In this document: positions 44,212 through 54,650 of the stretch, piece by piece | How positions within the stretch are numbered: position 1 is the first letter of the stretch | How the letters are laid out: the number at the start of each line of letters is the position of its first letter | Assembly (NCBI GenBank): GCA_012932865.1 | Contig: SAXG01000024.1 | Span: 620,001-684,000 of the forward strand | Direction of reading: 5' to 3' | DNA length: 64,000 bases | Origin: Amylostereum areolatum | Lineage: Eukaryota > Basidiomycota > Agaricomycetes > Russulales > Stereaceae | The notes under the pieces: generated by a model | Databases searched by the model: none | What the model was told of the DNA's origin: nothing | Seen by the model: the letters and a program-made list of their open reading frames with translations, nothing else | Program-made: the position numbers and the translations under genes

Positions 44212-44862
44212 ATGTATGCTCTAAACGACATGCGATCCAAGGAGAGCACCATGCCGAACATCGCACGCCTCGCTGCGTTGCATCGGATGAACCCACGTTC
44301 ATCGCGCCCCGAGTGGCGCGTGGAGATGGAGATGCAGGCGCGGATGAAGAGGAACGCAGACGCGTTCGCGGCGATGTTGTTGAAGAGGGGACTCGTGCCG
44401 CAAGGGACTCGGCGGCGGCTTGAGGGTGGGGTAATCAAAAGTAATATGGGAAGAGTGGAAAGCACGCCTGGGTGAGTTGTATAGGTGTGGGTACTCGCAG
44501 GTGGGTATCCCAGAATACTGATGCGCATGTGTGCGACAGGTCGGAGCGCGTGGTCGTTCACCGACAAGTATCGTTCAAGCTGGAGTCTATGCCAGGGTGA
44601 GTGAGGACGCGCCCGACCCCGTAAATTGTGACTTTACAATCGTCGGTACGCCTTTCCTGCCTGTCAGGTACGAAATCGAGCACATCTCGTCCGCGGAGCT
44701 TGTGAGTGGTCTTACACAGTACTTACTTGATTCCTCTGACCGATGTATGTCGAGTAGGTTCGGGTGACAGACGCAAACCCCAAGGATCCGGAAGGAGAGT
44801 TCTCGTGCCAAGTCGTGTACAGAGTGCGTTATATTCGACGTGTACTTATCCTGCAGCGGTGA
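44212..44862 (+). CDS. Small unrecognised spliced gene
   Basis: Exons 44212-44471, 44540-44596, 44668-44701 and 44758-44862 join in one frame. The N-terminal part is basic and helical (MPNIARLAALHRMNPRSSRP, EMQARMKRNADAFAAMLLKR). It is followed by VVVHRQVSFKLESMPGYEIE, HISSAELVRVTDANPKDPEG and EFSCQVVYR. A last 33-bp GT-AG stretch (44824-44856) may be spliced or read through without a frame change. The second half looks like beta-strands. I recognise no family. The first exon may be incomplete. Confidence 0.5.
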
Positions 44863-45381
44863 AACTAAGCAGTGGGTACTACGTTCCAGCGCATCCCGGC
44901 GTAGCTGCATGCCCACACCCGTTTCGCAACCTCTCCACAATACTCGCTTTCGTCGCACATATCCCCACCGTACCATTTCTTGCTGTCTTCGCTATCTCCC
45001 TCTTGCTGTCTGCCGTCTGCCGTTCGAATATATGTTCTTCCGCTCGCGCGTTCGCGCCGTGTACCGCCCACGTGACCGCGAAGGGCGCGATAAGGGGAGT
45101 GTATAATTCTTATCGGGGCGTTCCTTGGGTTTGACCATGTCCGTTCAATATTCAATCTTCGCCCGGCCTGGTCTCGTTCCGTGCGCCACCAGGGCCGCTA
45201 TCTGCTCCCGCCAGCCGCCCGACGCCGCCCGACGACGACCGACGTTGATTTGAGTCGCGCTCTGGACCCGCTCGAGGAAGCTCTCGTCCTCCGCCCGCCG
45301 CCCGCCCCTCTTTTCCTCAACTATAACTTCCCCGACAACGGTCTCCTCCCGCTTTGACCCCTTCCACTCGTCGCTATCACA
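44863..45381. other. Intergenic, promoter side of the permease gene
   Basis: No gene supported. About 45200-45350 is pyrimidine-rich, as often seen before transcription starts in filamentous fungi. Confidence 0.4.
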
Positions 45382-47878
45382 ATGTCCAGCGTTCACTCCA
45401 CCACCAAGGAGCAGCCAACGCCCACACCGTCCCCCTCCATCCCCCCCGCCCCCTCCCAAGCTGGCCTCGCGAACGCGATCAAGGGCAAGGCCACGCACCT
45501 CGGACGCAAGTTAACCACCCGCAACGGGTGGTTCGGCGACTACGACTACGCCTGGCTCTGCACCCCGACCTTGCCATTCATGCACGGCAAGCGCGCGCGT
45601 CGCTTGCCCCCGTTCTACGCGCTCGAGGACGAGCTCCCGCTCGTGCTCGCGATCTCGAGCGGGCTGCAGCATGCGCTCGCCATGCTCGCGGGGCTCATCA
45701 CGCCCCCGATCATCTTTGCGAGCGCGCTCAGCTTCGACGCGGAGCTGTCGTCGTACATGATTTCGGCGTCCTTGATCGGCTGCGGTGCGTCTCTCCCCCT
45801 CTTATCGCGGCGTGCTCGTTCAAGTATCAATATGTTGACGGGGATTGTGGACAGGGATCTTGAGTCTGGTGCAGATGTCCCGCATTCGGCTGTTTAGCAA
45901 CTACTACCTGGGCACGGGCATCCTGTCCGTGGTGGGCACGAGTTTTGCGACGCTCAGTACCGCGAATTCGGTACGTGGTTTCGGGCGTTGTGCAGTACCG
46001 GACCGTTTTTTGACCGGGTGGATGGCAGATTTTCGACGCAATGTATGCAGATGGCACATGTCCGACGGTGACGGCCGCAGACGGTACCCAGTCGAGGGGT
46101 GCTTGTCCAGATGCGTACGGGATGCTCCTCGGTGCGTCTTTCCTTGTTTTGCATGACCGGCTTTGCTCATCGACCGCATAGGAACCTCCCTCGTGGCGTG
46201 CTTCCTCGAAATCTTCATGTCTTTCGTCCCGCCTCGCATTCTCAAGCGCGTCTTCCCGCCCATGGTTACTGGTACGCTGTTCGCCTCTGTCGTCCCGTGG
46301 AACAGCGCACCGACTCCAGACTCAGGGACGGTCATCTTGATGATCGGCGCATCGCTCATCGGCGACTCTGGTATCCCCAACTGGGGCGGCGGTTCAAACA
46401 ACTGCTCCAGCCGACCCACCACAGGCTTTTTCCAGCTCTGCCCCAACATCAACGCGCCCCGCGCTCTCCTGTGCGTGACTCGTCGTCCTCGCACTAGCAT
46501 ATATGCGCTCGAGGTGGCTTATACTTGTTGGTTTGACAGGTGGGGCTCGCCCGAGTTCATCGGCCTAGGCTTCCTCTCCTTCGTCACGATCATCCTCACC
46601 GAGATATTCGGCTCGCCGTTCTTGAAGAATATCTCCATTATCGTCGGGCTCGTGGTGGGATGCATCGTCGCAGGTGCCGCTGGGTATATCGACGGGAGCA
46701 GCATCACGTCCGCGCCTGCTATCACCTTCCTATGGTACGTTCCTTTTTTCCTGGCTAGCATTTACTTGGCCCCGTAATTCATGGCGCGCACATCACTCAG
46801 GGTGCATACATTCAAGATCCGAGTATACGGTCCAGCGGTACTGCCTATGCTCGCGGTGTACAGTCAGTCGATCGCCTGTGCTGCCATACCCTGCACTGAC
46901 GCTGTCGTGCAGTTTCGCTGGCTATGGAGGCGATTGGTGATATCACGGCATCTGCTGAGGTCTCCCGGGTGGCCGTCGTCGGCCCCGAATTCGAGTCGCG
47001 CATCCAAGGCGGCGTCCTCGTACGCCTTTCCCTTCCCTTGTTTTTCAGTCCTGGCTGATCCTTCGACGGCAGAGCGACGGCATCGGCGGGTTCTTCTCCG
47101 CCCTCTTCACGGTGGCCCCGCTCTCCATCTTCGCGCAGGTACACTCTGAACCTTCCGCTCTTTCCGAGGCTTTTCCGCGTGGCTGACCCGTGGTGTATGC
47201 GCGCAGAACAACGGCGTCATCGCCATCACGCGCTGTGCGAACCGGGGCGCAGGCCGCTGGTGCTGCTTCTTCCTCATCCTCTTCGGTGTGCTCGGGAAGA
47301 TATCCGGCGTCTTCCTCTCCAGTCCGTCTTCCCCCCCCCTCCTTCCCTCTCTCCCTCTTTACCTCGCACTGAACCCGCAACCCCCACGCAGTCCCGAACC
47401 CCGTCCTCGGCGGCGTCACGACCTTCCTCTTCGCCTCGGTCGCGACCTCCGGCGTGCGCGTGCTCTCGTACGTGCGCTGGACGCGGCGCGACCGCTTCGT
47501 GCTCGCGGCCGCGCTCTCGTTCGGGTTCGGCGACCTGCTCGTGCCCACGGTCTTCACGCACCTCTTCGACGGCGTCGGCGCGGGCAAGGCGCTCCAAGGG
47601 TTCTTGGACTCGATCACGATCGTGCTGTCGACGCCGTGTACGTCCCCCCCCCCTTTCGTCTTCCTTTTCTTTTGCTGTGGAAAGGGCGCTGATGCGGTCG
47701 GTGTGACGGCGCAGTTTTGTCGGCGGGCATCGTGGCGGTCGTGTTGAATTTGATCCTGCCGCAAGAGCAGGTGGAGGAGATCGAGGAGGAGGAAGAGGCG
47801 GGCGCGGGGGCTGTCGCGGCGGAGGTGATCGACGTGGAGGCGCATGGGGGGAAGGGCGGCGAGGATGCGAAGGATTGA
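45382..47878 (+). CDS. NCS2-family purine permease (UapA/UapC-like)
   Basis: Twelve exons by eye: 45382-45784, 45855-45970, 46029-46131, 46182-46271, 46326-46470, 46540-46734, 46801-46862, 46913-47019, 47073-47138, 47207-47321, 47392-47637, 47715-47878; 603 residues. It is an H+-coupled importer of xanthine, uric acid or a related base at the plasma membrane. The family signature is NNGVIAITRCANRGAG, preceded by APLSIFAQ. AMEAIGDITASAEVSR carries the conserved TM8 Glu. Also seen are a hydrophilic N-terminus, GLQHALAMLAGLITPP (early TM) and a Glu-rich cytoplasmic tail. Length is usual for fungal members. Substrate cannot be fixed from sequence alone. No damage is seen. Confidence 0.92.
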
Positions 47879-48221
47879 GCTCGAGATGTTCTGTTGGGCG
47901 ACTGTTGGGGTATATTGCTACTGTTTCGCTTACTTGAAGTAATGTGTAGAAGGAAGAGGATCTGCCGAGACGATATACGATACGTTGCTATAGATTAGGG
48001 AGACGACGACAGGCGACGGCGACGCGCATGCGGCATACGCGTTTATATCATTCGATCCGCACCACGCCCAACGAGCAAAAGCTATCGATACAATATCACA
48101 TACATAGACGTACACCCACCCGGCACCCACCCACAACCAAGCAAGTAAACTGCAGCGTCCAATCAACCAGCAAAAGCCACACGTTCAACCAGCCCCCACC
48201 CTTCCCCTCCCCTGACCATCC

Positions 48222-50097
48222 TCACCGCATCTCCATCGGCGGTATCCAATCCGGCACCTTGCCCCACTCGAACGACAGGCTCGCGAACGCCTCCCGCACC
48301 GCCGCAGGCACCAGCCCCGCGTACCCCGGCGGCAGCAGCACGTCGTACGGGTCCGCGCCCGGCCGCGCCTGCACGCTGTCGCGCGCGCGCGCGAAATCGG
48401 GGCGCCCGGACGTCGCCTTCGGCCCTCCTGGCCCCGCCCCCGGTGGTTGTGGTTGCGGATGTGGTTGCGCGGGGGGCTGGGAGAGCGCGGACGGCCCGAA
48501 GGCGGATTGCGCGGGCTGGCTGAAGGCGGATTGCGCGGGCTGGCTGAAGGCGGACTGCGCGGGTTGGCTGAAGGCGGACTGCGCGGGCTGGCCGAAGGCG
48601 GACTGCGCGGGCTGGCTGAAGGCGGATGGGCCGGACTGGCCAAAGGCGGATTGCGCGGGTTGCCCGAAGGCGGACGTGGGCTGGGTCTGGCCGAAAGCGG
48701 AGGGGGCGCCGCCCGCGGGTTGGCCGAAGACAGACTGAGGTTGCGTCGGCTGTGGTTGCGCCCCGAAGGCGCTGGGCTGGCCAAAGACCGAGCCGCCGGC
48801 GGCGTTCCCGCCAAACGCGCTCGTCGCGGTCGCGTTCCCGCCTCCAAACGCGGATTGGCCGAAGGCGGGGGTGGAAGACGCGGCGCCGACGGTTCCGCCG
48901 AAGGCAGACGGCTGGTTGCCTGCGAACGCTGCGAAGCCGCCGCCGGTGCCAGTTCTGGCGCCACTTGTGCTGGGATTGGGGGCGGCGGATCCGAACGCGC
49001 TGGTGCCGAACGCACCGGGGGTGGCGGGTTTCCCGAAGGACGATTGCCCAAAGGCCGAGGCGGGCTGCGAGGTCTGGCCAAAGGCGGACGTGGGCGGCTG
49101 GGCGGCCTGGCCAAACGCAGAGGGTTGACCGAATGCTGAGGTGGGTTGGGAAGGTTGGCCAAAGGCGGAGGTGGCGGCGGGTTGGGAGGGCTGGCCGAAG
49201 GCCGATGTTGGTTGTGAGGGTTGGCCAAAGGCAGGTGCGGGCTGGGAGGATCCTCCAAAGGCGGACTGTCCGAAAGCGGGCTGGCCGAAGGCCGTTGGTT
49301 TTGCGAACGCAGAGGTGTTTCCGCCCCCGAACGCGGAAGTGCCAAACGCGCCGCCACTACCACCACCACCACCACCACCACCACCACCACCGAACGCAGA
49401 TTGAGTTCCACCGAATGCGGGTGCTGAAGAAGTGTTGGGAACGAAGGGCGTAGGGGCGATGGACGGTGCTTGTGTGCCGGCATACGAGCTCTGCTTCCGC
49501 GCATGCTCGAAGGCATCTTTCGCATTGCTCTTTATCGCAGCGTAGACCTGGTTGGCCCCTGCAATCTTCTCTTCCTCGTACTTGACCTACCGAAAGGTGA
49601 GCGGTCGGATGAGAGAAGATGCAGGACGACGCACGTATTCTGCGACCGCGTTGGCCTGCCTTGCCTGGAACGCCCTCATGCGGAGTTCCTCCGGCGACTC
49701 GTCGAGCGGTGGAATCAGATTTGGCTCGTGTTTTGAGGGACCGTAGCATGATAGGGGCCACATCGGTTTGTCGATCGTGGGGTCAAAGTCCTTAGCCATT
49801 GTTTCGGCGCTGTTGGTGTGTTACAGAAATGGCGGTTGGATGGGATACGGAGGACATACTTGAACAGTAATGTTTGTGCATTGCTACGGCCTCCAGCCCA
49901 TGCCGTGGCTACATATTCGTGAGCGAAGGAATGTGCTACTGGAATGAGATTGCTGACTGCCGAAGGGCCGTTTCTCGGGGGGATGCTCGTTTCTACAAGC
50001 CGTGCCAAATTTGCATTGGCCGCGAAGAAAGAACGAGCAGACGGCCTAGATATATTCAGAAGGTAACATAAAGAAGAGTTGGACGGTGTCGCACCAT
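48222..50097 (-). CDS. NUP42: Nucleoporin Nup42-like (CCCH zinc finger plus FG repeats)
   Basis: Five exons on the minus strand: 50097-50095 (ATG only), 50045-49958, 49908-49860, 49809-49635, 49586-48222; 559 residues. The N-terminal zinc finger is CSFFLRGQCKFGTACRNEH (C-x7-C-x5-C-x3-H). It is followed by MAKDFDPTIDKPMWPLSCYG and LDESPEELRMRAFQARQAN, typical of Nup42/Amo1. A long AFG-Q-P FG-repeat region follows, and then the tail SLSFEWGKVPDWIPPMEMR. In yeast the protein sits on the cytoplasmic side of the pore and aids mRNA export with Gle1. Part of the FG region is a 24-bp tandem repeat (48499-48640) coding AFSQPAQS, i.e. FS rather than FG. The one-codon first exon is uncertain. Confidence 0.85.
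48499..48640 (-). repeat. 24-bp tandem repeat coding AFSQPAQS units in Nup42
   Basis: About six near-identical copies in a row, each one 8-residue FG/FS unit, with only synonymous or Gly/Ser differences. A Gly-coding triplet run (about 49360-49390) lies in the same exon. Confidence 0.75.
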
Positions 50098-50999
50098 GTC
50101 AGAAGTTGGAGTGAGTCCGCCGTTAGGGACGAACGGTGAAGCCGGTGAAGTTGTGAACGAAAGCAAAGGAGCCTGGAGGACTCCAGTCTCCCTTTGCGGG
50201 CCGGCTCGGACCGCGTGCAAGTTCTGGCACGCGGTCCACGACTCCGCGCTGGCCCCGTCCGTGGCTTGTCTCAAACGTCCACCTTCTTGACGATACATCC
50301 GGCCCTAATTTCACTTTTCTCCCATATAACTCCCTCATGCCTCACGGTACACCTTCTAGATCTGTGTAGGCATCGGGAGTCCGACTCCTGCCTCGGAGGT
50401 AGTTCCCCAAGACGCACTTCCTGACCCACAACACCGATCGGGTGTATATATGTGTCCTATCGAAAGGAACATGATACGACTTGCATGTTCTAAGGAAGCG
50501 GAGATTGTAAGCGAAGTCGTCACCAAGTTGCACCTGACACAGCGGGCTGCAGTACACAGCGTCTTCCAATCCTTCGTGGTGGTAAAGAAGTAACGACACA
50601 GCGTGTCAGTTGCTCATGGGGTTTGAGACTGTCTGTGGGACAGCCAATGTCCTTTCATCCCTTGCTAATAATCCCGACCCGTGCCTGGAAGCTGAAAACA
50701 ACATCGTAGCCCAACCCTCGGCATAGTGTCATGCAGCAATGTCCTTTTCCTGTATCAGGTGTGGCTGCTGATCTATCTTCGTTATTTCCTGCTCAAGGAT
50801 ACTCCCCCAGGTTCCCACCCCGGAATTTTGCAGGTCTTCTTCGGGCGGCCAAGCTCCTTACCAGAGGTTCGATGTGTATGTTTGGATGACCTTTCCACCA
50901 CGGCCTGTTTCCACGGTGTGGATCGAGGCGTATAAGGGTCCGGAGAACTCACGGCGGATCCCAACTTTTCACAGTTCTATTCCACTGCACCATCTCGAC
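50098..50999. other. Intergenic with duplicated BVMO promoter segment
   Basis: No gene is supported. From about 50780 to 50999 the sequence is a diverged copy of 54432-54650 (shared blocks CTCAAGGATACTCC, GACCTTTCCACCACGG, AGGCGTATAAGG). The tandem duplication therefore includes the upstream region of the two monooxygenase genes. TATAAGG near 50932 and 54579 could be TATA boxes. Confidence 0.6.
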
Positions 51000-53576
51000 A
51001 TGCTTTCAAGACTTGCGGGCTGGACGTGGAGGAAGAACGCCCCCCAATCGTCTAAAAGTCCCCTCTCGCCGACAGCGTCTACTAGCGTTACCGACCCTAC
51101 GACCCGGAAGCCATACAAGGCGGGGGACTTCTCGATTGATGACTGGAGACCCATGAAGGTGATATGCATTGGTGCTGGGTATAGCGGGATCACGTCGGCC
51201 ATTCGGTAGACCTCTTATCTCTTGCCACGGAGCCAAAATGTTCATCGCTTCTTTCAGCTTCCAACAGAGAGTCCCGAACCTCGAGCTGAAAATCTACGAG
51301 AAGGCTGCAGGCGTAGGCGGGACCTGGTATGCGAACAAGTACCCTGTCAGTGCTAGTCGTCGGAACTTCTCGCAACCTTTATCTTACATTGCTTCACAGG
51401 GCGTCGCCTGCGATGTGCCAAGTCATTCCGTGAGTTCTCTCCCCGCATTTGCGACATCCAGCTCATATCTCTCAAAGTACCAATTGTCGTTTGAAGAACG
51501 GGTACGATGCCATGTTGACCACGAATCGGCGGACTCGTAGAATGCTCATTGATTCTCAGGCGCACTGGTCTGGTCTGTACTCCCCAGGTCCTGAGATTCT
51601 CGCCAACATGGAAAGCGTGGTCGACAAGTACAAGATCAGGAAGTATATCCACCTTCAGCACGAGCTCATTCATGCCCGCTGGGACGAAGACTCGTCCAAC
51701 TGGGTCGTCCGCATCCGCCGCGGTGGTGACCAAGGTGAAGTTTTTGAGAACACCTGCGACGTCCTTTTTCTCTGTATAGGAAGCCTTAATCGCTGGCACT
51801 GGCCCGATATCGAAGGTTTGAAGGATTTCGGTGGACGCCTCATTCACAGCGCTCAGTGGGATGGCGCGGATGGCGCGTGGGAGGATGAGGCTAAGGATAG
51901 GAACGTTGGAGTCATTGGTAACGTCTGTGTTCCCCTTTCGTGCGAGCTGGAAAAAGAGCTGAAGAATTCGCAGGGATCTTCAGGAATACAAACGGTGGCC
52001 GCTATCCATCCGAAGGTGAAGACGCTCGTCAATTACGCAAGGAGAGAAACATGGATCGCGACGACAATTTTTGGAGAGAATTTGACCAAGCTTCTTGGAC
52101 GAGAGCCGGGCGATACGAACAGTACGTTTTACTCCTAAAGTGCCTAAACCTCGTTAAGCTTGTCTGCAGTGAGTTTCACAGAAGAGGAGCAGAAAGCATT
52201 CAGCGACCCGGAGACGTTCAGACGGTTCAGACACGCGCTGGAAGGCGAGCTCAACGTAAGCGCGTGATGCGATGGTTGTTTGTCTTACTTACCTTGCCCC
52301 CGACCGCATTACTAGAGTATCCATTCGCTCTCCATTCGAGGGTCTGAAGTGCAGAAGGCCACCAAGGCGGCATTTGAGGAGGACATGAAGAAGAAGATGG
52401 CAGGAAAGCCTTGCTTGGCCGAGAAAAGTTCGTCGCTGTCCCCTAATCTATTACTCAACTTTTAAGCAACGCGCCTTAGTGATGCCAAAATGGTCCGTTT
52501 TCTGTCGCCGCCTCACCCCTGGTCCTGGGTATCTCGAAGCGCTCTGTGAGCCGAACGGATGTCTTTTTAGGCCCCACATATGTTATTGCAGTGCTGAATG
52601 ATTTGTGTTTTGCCAGTCGACATTCGAGACAACGCCCATCAAGCGCGTCACACGCACGGGCGTTGAGCTCGTCGACGGACGCCACAACGATCTGGACGTT
52701 CTCGTGTGCGCCACCGGCTTCGACGTGACGTACCACTACCCGTTCGACGTGGTCGGGAAGGGCGGTCAGAAGCTGAACGACAGGTGGACACCGTACGCCG
52801 AGGCGTACATGTCAATGGCCGTAGACGGCTTCCCAAATCTCTTCTTCGCGTACGGTCCTAACTCAGGCCTCAACTCTGGTTCGATCCTCGTCATCATCGA
52901 GAAGCAGGTCGATTATGCGGTTGCGGCGACGCTGAAGCTGCAGAGAGAGAGGCTGAAGACCATGGAGGTGAAGAAAGAGGCGACGAAAGATTGGGTCGAG
53001 CATATGAGGGTGCGTGCAATGTTTATCAGAATCTGGGTTGAGGCTGGCCGTACTGATGAGGGTGGGGTTTTGGCAGGATTACTTCCCCAAGGTGCTTTTC
53101 CCCAGCAATACCGAAGACCTCAGTGCTGATTATTATGATGCAGACCGTGTACTCTGAGGAATGTCATTCGTGGTACAAAGTCCAGGACGGAACTGTGGTT
53201 GGACTCTGGCCAGGTGTGAACACCGAGTCGATCGCCATCTCCTTCGTTTCGCATACACTGACACCTTGAAAGGCAGTGCTCTTCATTGCGTTCGCACGCT
53301 TTCCAATCCGCGATGGGAAGACTATAACTATGGACCCCTCGACAAGACGCATAATAGGCTTTATTGGCTCGGGGCCGGTCAGACAGAGAATGAGAGGACG
53401 ATGTCTGGAGACAGTGAGTTTCGTTTGCTGGCGTACGCGATTATCCGTGATACCTATACCGCGTTCATGTAGGGGCTTGGTACTTAGACAACGTTGACGT
53501 TCCGCCGAGTAAGTGTGATTTATTCCTGAATCACTTTATGATCTAACCGGAACGCCTAGTCCCCGAGTCTGACTAG
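51000..53576 (+). CDS. Baeyer-Villiger-type flavin monooxygenase, tandem copy 1 (possible splice defect)
   Basis: Multi-exon gene (ATG 51000, first intron 51206-51257, stop 53574-53576). It probably inserts oxygen next to ketones, using FAD and NADPH. The N-terminal FAD motif is VICIGAGYSG. Further motifs are GVGGTWYANKYPG, CDVPSHSYQLSF, the BVMO fingerprint FGGRLIHSAQWD (near 51823-51860), ATGFDVTYHYPF and FFAYGPNSGLNSGS, ending VPPIPESD. Most introns have clean GT-AG ends. One donor, after ALCEPN (52554-52556), reads GG where copy 2 has GT (AACGGATG against AACGTACG), and reading through meets a stop. This copy may therefore be failing. The substrate is unknown. Confidence 0.8.
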
Positions 53577-54650
53577 TACAACATTCAATGTCCAATGTCG
53601 ACTGCTTTGGCCCCGAAGACTCTCGTCTCGTAAACGATATTTTGTATGTTGCCGATTTTTGAACATCGTAACAATAGTGGACCGTGTACGCTCAAATGCT
53701 TGGTTTTACTGTCTCTCGGTGGCTATGGGCTTTTCGAATTGTCACTAGCACTGGAAAACTGTTGTAGTACTTACTTACAAGTCGATGTGCCGGTGATGTC
53801 TGAGGCCACATTCAGAGGAAAACATACTTTAATCGACATCTTGACATCTCGACGAAGTCTTTCCGGTCCAGGCCCGGTCCTTTCTCAAACGCCTTCTGAC
53901 TCACGCCTTGCTAACGCCTTCTGACTCTCTGAGATCTGAACGTTCTGAACCCCCAATTGCCTCTTTCACGACCCACAATCGGCATTTTGCGTCTTGCCAC
54001 CCGTGCGAGTTGGCCATTCATTGCTACGCTCGCTTCCGCAAGCATTCCCGAGTTTGCCCAAGACGCGCCAAGGGTGTCGACGTCTAAGAGGACGCATTTT
54101 TACCAGCGAATGGTGGAGGTGCTTGACAAGGGAAGATGGGGTGCTATCAGAGACGGCTTGACGTTGCTTGTGAGTGGCTGATATAATGCATATGTTCATC
54201 GGTTTACGGTACATACGGAGGATCGAATTGACTGATGATTTCTTCGACAGATACGTCTCAAGTAAGGGCCAAGCACTCTCTTATCTCCTAGTCGGAAGGC
54301 CTCGTCTCTTTGGAAGCCTAAATAACCTTGCAAACGCAAACAAACCCTCGCCCAAATGCCCGTACTTACGGCAACTCCTTCAAATGTCATCCGCCTTGCA
54401 GGGGGCAAGTCTGCTGATCCATCAATAACACATTTCTTCTCAAGGATACTCCTTCAACTTCCCACTGGAATACTACCGGTCTTTTTTTCGGACGGCCCGG
54501 ATCGCGAAAGGTTCGGAATCGATGTGTGTACCTCGAAGACCTTTCCACCACGGTCCGTTTCCACGATGTGCATCCAGGCGTATAAGGACCCACGAAGTCC
54601 AAGACGCAACCCACACTCCCCGGAGCTCCCTTCCATAGCACCATTTCAAT
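53577..54650. other. Spacer between the two monooxygenases
   Basis: No supportable gene. A short ORF at about 53957-54181 has no partner exons or recognised motif. The last 220 bp are the duplicated promoter segment. Confidence 0.4.

Noticed and set aside
47045..47845. Minus-strand 266-codon ORF within the permease gene
   Set aside because: Antisense to well-supported permease exons and introns; low-complexity composition.
48185..49525. Long minus-strand ORF of 446 codons rich in Pro/Ser/Arg, and long plus-strand ORFs over the same stretch
   Set aside because: They are shadow frames of the repeat-rich FG exon of Nup42; only the FG frame gives the CCCH finger, the SPEE motif and the WIPP tail.
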